From: Armatimonadota bacterium
GTDB taxonomy: Bacteria > Armatimonadota > Fimbriimonadia > Fimbriimonadales > ATM1
NCBI GenBank assembly: GCA_003695835.1
Contig: RFHN01000070.1
Coordinates: forward strand, 1 to 6,296
Length of the DNA stretch: 6,296 nt
Direction of reading: 5' to 3'
Shown here: positions 1 to 5,581 of the stretch, one piece after another
Layout of the letters: each line of letters begins with the position of its first letter
Numbering within the stretch: the first letter of the stretch is position 1
Program-made: the position numbers and the translations under genes
The notes under the pieces: generated by a model
The model's input: only the letters and a program-made list of their open reading frames with translations
What the model was told of the DNA's origin: nothing
Databases searched by the model: none

Positions 1-1923
1 CAGCTCGACAGCATCCCGCGAGACGACCGGATACGTGCCGCGGTGGCGAACCTGAATCTCCTTTGAAAGAAGCTCTCGCGTTTCAGGGTCGTAAGGCACA
101 TCCGCCGGCGCGACGAACTTCTGGTCCTCCTCGCCGGCAACGAGGTAGACGATCTCGTCCGTTACTTTCCCGTCGCGAACGACGCGGAACGGGGTTTCGA
201 TCAATCCGAGTTCGTTGACTCGGGCGTACACCGTCAGCTGGCTGATGAGGCCGATGTTCGGGCCTTCCGGCGTCTCGATCGGGCAGATTCGGCCGTAGTG
301 ACTCCGGTGCACGTCGCGCACCTGGAGTTTCGCCTTTCGCCGGTCCAAGCCGCCCGGGCCGAGCGTGGACAGTCTTCGCTTGTTCGTCAGCTCGCTCAGC
401 GGGTTGGTCTGGTCCATGTAGGAGCTGAGCTGGTTGCTACTAAAGAACGATTTGATGCTGCTGCTGACCGGCTTGATGCTAAGGATAATGCTGGGCAGCA
501 GGCTTTCCGGATCGGCGCTGGTCATGCGCTCCCGCGCCACCTTCTCCATCCTCGCGAAACCGGTCCGCATCTGGCTCGCGAGCAGTTCGCCGACGGCGCG
601 CACTCGCTTGTTGGCGAGATGGTCAATATCGTCTGGCTCGACCTCTTTGTCGCGCACCTGCACCATCCGGTGAACCGTCTCCGCCAGGTCCTCGACCGTG
701 AGGTGGCGGACATCCAGCGGAAAGTCGAAACCGAACTTGCGGTTGATCTGGTGCCGCCCGACCTTGCCCAGGTCGTATCGGCGCCGGTCGAAGAACAGAT
801 TCCAGACGTAGTTTCGCGCGTTCTCTTCCGTGGGCGACTCGCCCGGCCGAAGCTGGCGGTGGATATCAATGATGGCGCTCTTCCAGTCCGTCGTCGGGTC
901 GTGCTCGAGCGAGGCGTCAATGTACTCGTTGACCTTCAGGACGACGATCTCCTTCAGGTTCATGGAAGCGAGCTTGAAAGCCGTGCCCTGGTCAATCTTG
1001 GCGAACGGCTTGAGGATGACCTCCTCGCCTTCTTTGATCTCTCGCAGCGAGCGCTTGCCAATCAGGTCCTCCGGTTCGAAATCCTTCAGGTGTTCGAACT
1101 CGCCAAACGTGATCATGAGGTCTTCGTTCGTGCCGACAGCAGAGAAGACCTCGACTTCCATGTCGCGATGCGCCGCCGGGACCTTCTTGATGAGTTCCGG
1201 CGTGATCAAAACCTTTGCGTCCGCGATGACTTCGCCCGTCTCCGGATGGGCCAGCGGGGCCGCAAGGCGGCGGTGCAAAGCTTGGGAGAGTGGCTTCTTG
1301 ATCGGGAGGCGGGCCTCCTCGAATGCGCCGATCGCTTTGATGAACTGCGTCAGCGGGATCTTCCGCGTGTGGGTGATCCCGACCATCACGGCGCCCTCGG
1401 CGTCCTGCTCGATATCGATCCAAGAGCCTTCCGCCGGGATGATCTGCACCTTGACCATGGATTGGAGTGACAGGTCGCGTTCCATGGTCTTGAGCGATCG
1501 CTCGACGTCCTCTTCGAAGTAGATTCCCGGGCTACGGGCGAGTTGCGAGACGATGACCCTTTCTCGGCCGTTGATGATAAACGTGCCGTTGTCGGTCATC
1601 AGGGGCAAGTCGCCGAAGTAGACCTCCGATTCGATGACCTCGCGATCCTTGCCGCCTACGCGGACGCCGACCTTGAGGGGAGCCTCGAAGGTCATGTCGC
1701 GGTCGCGGCATTCGTCCACCGAGTACTTCGGCTGCCCTAACGAGAAGTCCGTGAACTCGATGTAGTTCGTATTGGTAAAGTCATAGATCGGAGAGTACGT
1801 TTGCAGAAGTTCCGGCAAACCCTCTTCGAGAAACTGCTTGTACGAATTCAGTTGTAGCTCAATGAGATTGGGCACCTCGAGGACGCGTTCCGTCCGCTTC
1901 GAGGCGTGCTTGATCTCCTTCAT
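1..1923 (-). CDS. rpoB: RNA polymerase beta subunit (RpoB), N-terminal 641 residues, 3' end outside the window
   Basis: This is the beta subunit of DNA-dependent RNA polymerase, which with beta' forms the catalytic cleft. The reading frame is open from the ATG at 1923-1921 to the left edge, so about half of a typical beta chain is present. Family landmarks seen in order are: INGRERVIVSQLARSPG (first rifampicin-contact segment); the fork/rifampicin cluster I at residues 495-522 (358-441), with YMDQTNPLSELTNKRR and LGPGGL; and RICPIETPEGPNIGLI at residues 545-560 (about 244-291). From cluster I to the last motif the numbering is constantly 12 below E. coli. The start is fixed by a GGAGG 5 nt upstream and a good promoter beyond it. 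Two pocket residues differ from E. coli: S501 (Q513) and N514 (H526). The gene is divergent from a SpoIID gene, so rplL is not immediately upstream as in the common rplJL-rpoBC order. Identity is essentially certain. Confidence 0.99.
   Translation of the reverse strand, partial: MKEIKHASKRTERVLEVPNLIELQLNSYKQFLEEGLPELLQTYSPIYDFTNTNYIEFTDFSLGQPKYSVDECRDRDMTFEAPLKVGVRVGGKDREVIESEVYFGDLPLMTDNGTFIINGRERVIVSQLARSPGIYFEEDVERSLKTMERDLSLQSMVKVQIIPAEGSWIDIEQDAEGAVMVGITHTRKIPLTQFIKAIGAFEEARLPIKKPLSQALHRRLAAPLAHPETGEVIADAKVLITPELIKKVPAAHRDMEVEVFSAVGTNEDLMITFGEFEHLKDFEPEDLIGKRSLREIKEGEEVILKPFAKIDQGTAFKLASMNLKEIVVLKVNEYIDASLEHDPTTDWKSAIIDIHRQLRPGESPTEENARNYVWNLFFDRRRYDLGKVGRHQINRKFGFDFPLDVRHLTVEDLAETVHRMVQVRDKEVEPDDIDHLANKRVRAVGELLASQMRTGFARMEKVARERMTSADPESLLPSIILSIKPVSSSIKSFFSSNQLSSYMDQTNPLSELTNKRRLSTLGPGGLDRRKAKLQVRDVHRSHYGRICPIETPEGPNIGLISQLTVYARVNELGLIETPFRVVRDGKVTDEIVYLVAGEEDQKFVAPADVPYDPETRELLSKEIQVRHRGTYPVVSRDAVEL
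358..441 (-). other. Rifampicin-resistance-determining region (cluster I) of rpoB with non-consensus residues
   Basis: This segment encodes RpoB residues 495-522, equivalent to E. coli 507-534. Read against E. coli from memory, the changes at drug-contacting positions are S509 to Asn (codon 433-435), Q513 to Ser (421-423), F514 to Tyr, and H526 to Asn (382-384). Q510, L511, D516, R529, S531, L533 and G534 equivalents are kept. The neighbouring segments that complete the pocket look unchanged where visible (V146 region and I572). Substitutions at 513 and 526 are classical resistance sites in E. coli and Mycobacterium. Whether Ser and Asn here lower drug affinity is inference. Confidence 0.85.
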
Positions 1924-1928
1924 TCAAT

Positions 1929-1933
1929 CCTCC
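1929..1933 (-). promoter_or_regulatory. Shine-Dalgarno of rpoB
   Basis: On the minus strand GGAGG is followed by 5 nt (ATTGA) and the rpoB ATG. It is the only strong Shine-Dalgarno in the window. The other four visible gene starts have none, so it both fixes the rpoB start and contrasts with its neighbours. Confidence 0.9.
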
Positions 1934-1958
1934 GCGCGCACCGTGTGGGCAAACTCAT

Positions 1959-1988
1959 AGTGTACCGAACCCTGACAGCCCAAGTCAA
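1959..1988 (-). promoter_or_regulatory. Sigma70-type promoter of rpoB
   Basis: On the minus strand TTGACT (1988-1983, 5 of 6 to the -35 consensus) is followed by an 18-bp spacer and TACACT (1964-1959, 4 of 6 to the -10 consensus). Transcription would start near 1951-1953 and give a leader of about 28-30 nt carrying the GGAGG. This implies rpoB is transcribed from its own promoter rather than only by readthrough from ribosomal protein genes. The call rests on sequence match and position only. Confidence 0.7.
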
Positions 1989-2068
1989 GGCCGCCAGCGC
2001 AGCTTGTTCGGATTCGGTTTCGATGGCAGTGGCGCCAGGATACCCTATCCCGCCACGTCGGATTTACC

Positions 2069-2082
2069 CATAATCTCCCCGG
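2069..2082 (+). promoter_or_regulatory. -10-like box directly before the SpoIID-type gene (possible leaderless start)
   Basis: CATAAT (2069-2074, 5 of 6 to TATAAT) lies 8 nt before the ATG at 2083. No Shine-Dalgarno fits between the in-frame TAA (2071-2073) and the ATG, and that TAA rules out a start further upstream. A -10 element here would place transcription initiation at or within a base or two of the A of the ATG. I see no convincing -35 at the usual distance, so the call is moderate. Confidence 0.5.
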
Positions 2083-3234
2083 ATGCTTCTCGCGCACCTC
2101 GCTATAGCCGGAATCGCCGCGGCAACGGGCCCGCTCGCGCCCGCTGAGGGTCTCGTTCGAGTGATCCTCAATCGGATCGGGGGCGTGTCGTCGGTAGAGA
2201 TCCGAGCCGACGAGGGGTTGGACCTCTTTCTCCCCAACGCGAGCGAGCCCGCCCAAGAGGTGAAGGGCGGTGCGCCGGTCCAGTTCCGAGCCAACGGCGA
2301 TCGCCTCGAAGCCGGTTCGCTGAAGGCAGCCGAGGTCGTCGCCCTGCCGAAGGGTCGCACGATCGAAGTGAAGGGTAAGGCGCAGGGCACCTATCGGGGG
2401 AGGCTCCGCCTTCGGGCCGAAAAGGGGGTAGTGGTCGTCGTCAACGAACTCGGTTTGGAGGCGTACCTGATGGGCGTGTTGGCGTCCGAGATGCCGCCGT
2501 CCTTCGCGCCCGAGGCGCTCAAGGCGCAGGCGATTGCTGCGCGAACCTACACGCTCTCCCGCATGGCGGGAAGGGCCGCGGCGCTCTATGACTTAGACGA
2601 CACCACCTCTAGTCAAACCTATCTTGGCACCGCGGGCGAGCGCCCTCAGACGAATGAAGCCGTCCGGTTGACCAGCAACTTAGTGCTTCTATATGAGGGA
2701 GCGCCGATTCAGGCCCTCTATTGCACCGTGAGCGGAGGCGTGACGGCCGGAAACGAAGAGGCCTTCGGCGGCACGCCCCTCCCGTACCTCCGGCCGATTC
2801 AAGATTTGGACGAATCCGGTTCGCCGTACGGAGCTTGGTCGCCACACTTTCAATGGGAGGCGTTGCTTACCGACTACCCAGGCTTGGGCGCACTCAAACG
2901 CGTTGAAATCCTGGAGCGGACGCCGAGCGGCCGAGCGAAGCGGGTCCGTCTCGTCGGCGCCGGCGGCTCGCTGACGGTGTCGGGGACAGAGTTTCGTACC
3001 CGTGTCGGTGTCAACCGCGTGCGAAGCCTGCTGATTGATGAGGCCATCCCCGGTTCCCAAGGGGTTCTAATCCGAGGGCGAGGCTGGGGGCATGGTGTCG
3101 GCTTGTGCCAGGCGGGCGCGCAGGGGCGAGCGTTGGCGGGACAGAGCTACCAGCAGATCTTGGAAGCCTACTATCCGACCGCGAAACTGACATTCCTTCC
3201 CAACCCGGTTCTCGTGGCAAGAGGGAAGTCCTAA
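2083..3234 (+). CDS. SpoIID/LytB-domain protein, predicted peptidoglycan lytic transglycosylase
   Basis: This 383-residue protein belongs to the SpoIID/LytB family, whose characterised members cleave glycan strands lacking stem peptides or stimulate cell-wall amidases. Family motifs seen in order are: EAYLMGVLASEMP (residues 126-138), with E136 at the position of the catalytic glutamate of SpoIID; LKAQAIAARTY (146-156); TTSSQTYLG (174-182); a VSGGVT segment (216-221); PYLRPI (234-239); and the C-terminal GRGWGHGVGLCQAGA (332-346). About 100 residues precede the core and may be a beta-rich accessory part. The N-terminus (MLLAHLAIAGIAAATG) is hydrophobic and could be a weak signal peptide, which fits a role outside the membrane. 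The start is the first ATG after an in-frame stop. Its only two cysteines, C214 and C342, both fall in conserved motifs. Nothing else in the window suggests sporulation, so a general wall-remodelling role is more likely than a spore role. Confidence 0.93.
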   Translation: MLLAHLAIAGIAAATGPLAPAEGLVRVILNRIGGVSSVEIRADEGLDLFLPNASEPAQEVKGGAPVQFRANGDRLEAGSLKAAEVVALPKGRTIEVKGKAQGTYRGRLRLRAEKGVVVVVNELGLEAYLMGVLASEMPPSFAPEALKAQAIAARTYTLSRMAGRAAALYDLDDTTSSQTYLGTAGERPQTNEAVRLTSNLVLLYEGAPIQALYCTVSGGVTAGNEEAFGGTPLPYLRPIQDLDESGSPYGAWSPHFQWEALLTDYPGLGALKRVEILERTPSGRAKRVRLVGAGGSLTVSGTEFRTRVGVNRVRSLLIDEAIPGSQGVLIRGRGWGHGVGLCQAGAQGRALAGQSYQQILEAYYPTAKLTFLPNPVLVARGKS

Positions 3235-3264
3235 CCACCCCTTTTGGCCGACGGTTGCAAGCGG

Positions 3265-3280
3265 TACTATACGCGCGTCC
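3265..3280 (+). promoter_or_regulatory. -10-like box directly before the proline dehydrogenase gene (possible leaderless start)
   Basis: TACTAT (3265-3270, 4 of 6 to TATAAT) lies 10 nt before the ATG at 3281. The interval ACGCGCGTCC has no Shine-Dalgarno. A weak -35-like TTGGCC (3244-3249) lies 15 bp upstream. The 46-bp gap after the preceding gene (3235-3280) shows no terminator-like stem with a T run. The arrangement parallels the genes on both sides. Confidence 0.4.
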
Positions 3281-4219
3281 ATGCTCTTGCGCCACGTCAT
3301 TCTCTCGGTTGCCGGCCGACCTGGGATGGAACGGTTCGTTCGCAATAGTCGCCTCACGCGGCGCGTGGTTCGTCGGTTCATCGCGGGAGAGACCGTGGAG
3401 TCCGCTTTGGAGGCGGTGGCTCAGCTGCGTGAGAGCGGGTTTCGGATCACGCTGGACCTGCTCGGCGAAAACGTGAGGGATTGCGAGACGGCAGATCGAG
3501 CGGCGGATGCCTACGTGGACTTGCTGGAACGGATCGCCAACTCCCCCTACCACGGCGGGTTTATGCCGGAGAACGTCAATGTCTCGGTCAAGTTGACCCA
3601 GCTCGGTCTGTTGCAGGACGAGCAAGCAGCCACGAGGCGGTTGGAGCGAATCGTCCAAGTGGCGGCAGGGACGCGCAACTTCGTCCGTGTGGATATGGAG
3701 GACAGTCAGTGCACCGACGCCACCCTCCGCGCCGTGCTCGCCGTGCACTCTTCGTACCGAGGGCATGTGGGGACAGTGCTGCAGAGCATGCTCTATCGAA
3801 CGGAGAAGGATCTCGAGGATCTGATTCACGAGGGGGTTCGGATTCGGCTCGTCAAAGGCGCTTACGCGGAACCCGAAAGCATCGCCTATCAATCCAAGAG
3901 AGACGTGGACAACGCCTTTCTCCGCTACGGCCGGCGCCTGCTCGAGGACGGCATCTATCCGGCATTCGGAACGCACGACCACCGACTCATGGAAGCGCTG
4001 ATCCACCATGCAACTGAGAAACGGATCGGGCGGTCCCGATATGAGTTTCAGCTTCTGTACGGCATCCGCCGAGACGTTCAGCGGGATCTGCTGAAAAGGG
4101 GGTACATCGTTCGCGTGTACGTGCCATACGGAGAGCACTGGTATCCGTACTTCACACGCCGGCTGGCGGAGCGCCCTGCGAATCTCGCTTTCTTCCTGAG
4201 GGCGCTGGTCGGCAGATAA
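3281..4219 (+). CDS. Proline dehydrogenase, monofunctional FAD enzyme
   Basis: This enzyme oxidises L-proline to delta-1-pyrroline-5-carboxylate using FAD, the first step of proline catabolism, and passes electrons to the membrane quinone pool. At 312 residues it matches the short, stand-alone type of Thermus, Deinococcus and Bacillus rather than bifunctional PutA. Motifs in order are: LDLLGE (58-63), VSVKLTQLGL (101-110), VRVDMEDS (135-142), VLQSMLYRTEKDL (166-178), RLVKGAY (189-195), GTHD (230-233), EFQLLYGIR (255-263), and VPYGEHWYPYFTRRLAERP (281-299). Against the Thermus thermophilus enzyme (from memory) the substrate and flavin residues keep a constant offset of 5: K104, D138, R189, Y280, R293 and R294. 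GTHD replaces the more usual ATHD. No pyrroline-5-carboxylate dehydrogenase gene is adjacent in the window, so the second step must be encoded elsewhere. The likely symbol in other genomes is putB or prodh. I leave it blank because usage varies. Confidence 0.97.
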   Translation: MLLRHVILSVAGRPGMERFVRNSRLTRRVVRRFIAGETVESALEAVAQLRESGFRITLDLLGENVRDCETADRAADAYVDLLERIANSPYHGGFMPENVNVSVKLTQLGLLQDEQAATRRLERIVQVAAGTRNFVRVDMEDSQCTDATLRAVLAVHSSYRGHVGTVLQSMLYRTEKDLEDLIHEGVRIRLVKGAYAEPESIAYQSKRDVDNAFLRYGRRLLEDGIYPAFGTHDHRLMEALIHHATEKRIGRSRYEFQLLYGIRRDVQRDLLKRGYIVRVYVPYGEHWYPYFTRRLAERPANLAFFLRALVGR

Positions 4220-4224
4220 CGAAG

Positions 4225-4239
4225 CATAATCGTGGCGAT
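4225..4239 (+). promoter_or_regulatory. -10-like box directly before the DinB-family gene (possible leaderless start)
   Basis: CATAAT (4225-4230) lies 9 nt before the ATG at 4240, inside the 20-bp gap that follows the proline dehydrogenase stop. The seven bases CATAATC are identical to those before the SpoIID-type gene. There is no Shine-Dalgarno and no clear -35. If functional, it means the gene has its own promoter despite the operon-like spacing. Confidence 0.45.
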
Positions 4240-4740
4240 ATGACTGAATTCGCAGAGGTTTGGTTGTTTACGCGCGAGAGGCTTGCCGGCGCGTGGGAGG
4301 ATCTCGACGACCGACAGCTCCGTTGGCGTCCTTGGAGAGATGCGCACTCGATCGCGCAGATGCTGGCCCACGTCGCGGGGTCCGAACACTATCTCGGCTG
4401 CCGCATTCTTGGCAGAGATCCCCACGCCACGCCGGAGGACCAACGGCTGGATCGCGCGGTGATCGCCTCGTTCATAGAGGAGCAGGAGTCGTTCCCGTTC
4501 TCCGATGAGGAGTTGACGAAATCGTTTCTCTCCGAGTTGTTGGACCGCTCCGCAGCGATCGCCCGCGAGGCCATTGCCAATCCGACGATGGAGCAGCTTC
4601 AGCGCGAGTTTCGTTCGCCGCTGGGGCCGACGATCACGGGCAGGCAGGCGCTTTGGCGTATGGCGCAGCACGCGGCGTATCACACCGGCCAAATCTGGAT
4701 CTATCGGATGTCGCCCGAATTTCCGCCCGCGTCCGATTAG
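4240..4740 (+). CDS. DinB/YfiT superfamily putative metal-dependent protein
   Basis: This 166-residue protein has the size and pattern of the DinB superfamily, a four-helix bundle that binds a metal through three histidines. The triad is visible as H44 (in MLAHVAGSEH) plus H144 and H148 (in QHAAYHTGQI near the C-terminus). The first helix carries aromatic residues and the LRWRPW segment often seen before the first metal histidine. Family members include thiol S-transferases (for bacillithiol or mycothiol) and many of unknown activity. Nothing here points to a specific substrate, so I give no further function. It follows the proline dehydrogenase by 20 bp. At its 3' end its TAG overlaps the TAA of the convergent metzincin gene. 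An alternative broad label is damage-inducible DinB-like protein, but this is unrelated to DNA polymerase IV. Confidence 0.88.
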   Translation: MTEFAEVWLFTRERLAGAWEDLDDRQLRWRPWRDAHSIAQMLAHVAGSEHYLGCRILGRDPHATPEDQRLDRAVIASFIEEQESFPFSDEELTKSFLSELLDRSAAIAREAIANPTMEQLQREFRSPLGPTITGRQALWRMAQHAAYHTGQIWIYRMSPEFPPASD

Positions 4741-5480
4741 AGGCTCGGGAATGTAAAGACGCGCGGTTTGCGTTCGCGCGGGTCTACTGTGGCGGTCGGC
4801 GCTAACGTCGAGAGTCGCCACGCCTCGCCCGAGAGAAATCCGACGGTTTGGCGTTGCGCCTCGGTGAGGTCCACGACGTTGGAGCGCCCCAGCCGCACCG
4901 GCCCCATGATATCAAGCGGATCGGTACTATCTTTCAATCCAAAGAAGTGTCCCAGCTCGTGTAACAGCGTCTTCAGGATCGCGTCCTCCGGAAGCGCGGA
5001 ACCGAAGGGCGATCGCGTCGAGACCTCGATCTCCGCCCGGATCGTCACGACGCCCTCGGACGTGAGCGAGCGGTGGGTTCGCGTGATGCCCGCGACCGTC
5101 CCACTGCGACCTCGAACTCTTTCGCGAAACGAGATCTGAAGGACTGCGTTCGGCTGATCTGTTTCCACAAATCGAACGCCCGAGCCGCTCCACTGCCCAA
5201 TCGCTTCCTCGAGGATGTCGGAGAGTTGCTCGGAACGTGCCTCGCTCGGTTCGTCGAAGACTACGCGGAAGGTGATCTCCTCCGGCGGCGCAACCAACCG
5301 CGCGTAGCGAGCCGCCTGGATGTAGTCGCCCTGCTGCTCGGCACGCCAAGCGGCCAGCAGGTAGGTGTGCGTATCGCTGTCGAGCAGCGACAGGTTCGCC
5401 ATCGAAGAGGGCGACGAGGGTACGAAGGCCGCGACCCCTGCGCTCGCGACGACCAGAAGTGTCTGTCCGAATTCCGCCAT
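4737..5480 (-). CDS. Matrixin-like metzincin zinc protease with Asp as third zinc ligand, predicted exported
   Basis: This 247-residue protein carries the metzincin zinc motif as HELGHFFGLKD (residues 174-184, at 4929-4961). H174 and H178 would be zinc ligands, E175 the catalytic base, and D184 sits where most metzincins have a third histidine. The Met-turn follows as DIM (M192). Upstream, residues 87-120 show the matrixin-like pattern of a helix ending in a Trp (IGQW), then a strand region with RFVE and LQISF. Downstream, LTEAQRQTVGFLSG (205-218) resembles the end of the matrixin (M10A) catalytic domain. The N-terminus has a hydrophobic stretch (8-20) without positive charges, so it could be a weak signal or anchor. 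Residues 38-63 look like a short helical pair. There is no cysteine, hence no cysteine-switch propeptide. HExxHxxGxxD is known from snapalysin (M7). The gene lies 101 bp downstream of galT on the same strand. The substrate is unknown. Confidence 0.85.
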   Translation of the reverse strand: MAEFGQTLLVVASAGVAAFVPSSPSSMANLSLLDSDTHTYLLAAWRAEQQGDYIQAARYARLVAPPEEITFRVVFDEPSEARSEQLSDILEEAIGQWSGSGVRFVETDQPNAVLQISFRERVRGRSGTVAGITRTHRSLTSEGVVTIRAEIEVSTRSPFGSALPEDAILKTLLHELGHFFGLKDSTDPLDIMGPVRLGRSNVVDLTEAQRQTVGFLSGEAWRLSTLAPTATVDPRERKPRVFTFPSL

Positions 5481-5550
5481 AAGAAGCCCCGCGTCCGCCG
5501 AAGTCCCGTTGGCTAACGGTTTTCTTATCGGCGTTAAGAGGCTTCTTCCG
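5475..5550 (-). promoter_or_regulatory. Structured leader of the metzincin gene with two competing stems
   Basis: The 101-bp space between galT and the metzincin gene (5481-5581) holds three inverted repeats. Stem A pairs 5475-5485 with 5522-5533: 11 bp with one bulged base, and the ATG (5480-5478) lies inside it. Within its loop, CCGTT (5506-5510) and AACGG (5515-5519) form a small hairpin with a 4-nt loop. Stem B pairs AAGAAGCC (5481-5488) with GGCTTCTT (5540-5547), a perfect 8 bp. A and B share bases 5481-5485, so only one can form. There is no good Shine-Dalgarno, no U-run typical of a terminator, and no convincing promoter in the gap. It matches no riboswitch class I recognise. A role in translation control is inference, and chance pairing is possible. 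Confidence 0.3.
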
Positions 5551-5581
5551 TATGGAGGCGGCGCTGGCTACGGCATTCCTG

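Noticed and set aside
298..1470. A 390-codon plus-strand open frame antisense to rpoB
   Set aside because: It is a mirror of the well-conserved rpoB coding strand in G+C-rich DNA. Its protein is rich in Arg, Asp and Leu, resembles no family, and lacks a start signal.
3235..3280. Possible terminator after the SpoIID-type gene (run of T at 3242-3245)
   Set aside because: No stable G+C-rich stem precedes the four T residues, so an intrinsic terminator is not supported.
3011..4138. A 375-codon minus-strand open frame covering the proline dehydrogenase gene
   Set aside because: The plus strand carries every motif of a proline dehydrogenase. The antisense frame has no recognisable domain and also runs into the SpoIID-type gene.
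4078..4821. A 247-codon minus-strand open frame across the DinB-type gene
   Set aside because: It overlaps three genes with clear motifs on their own frames and shows no family features of its own.
5481..5581. Possible cyclic-di-GMP or other known riboswitch before the metzincin gene
   Set aside because: Short purine-rich pieces looked suggestive, but the conserved core of cyclic-di-GMP-I and other classes I know is absent. Only the competing stems are reported.
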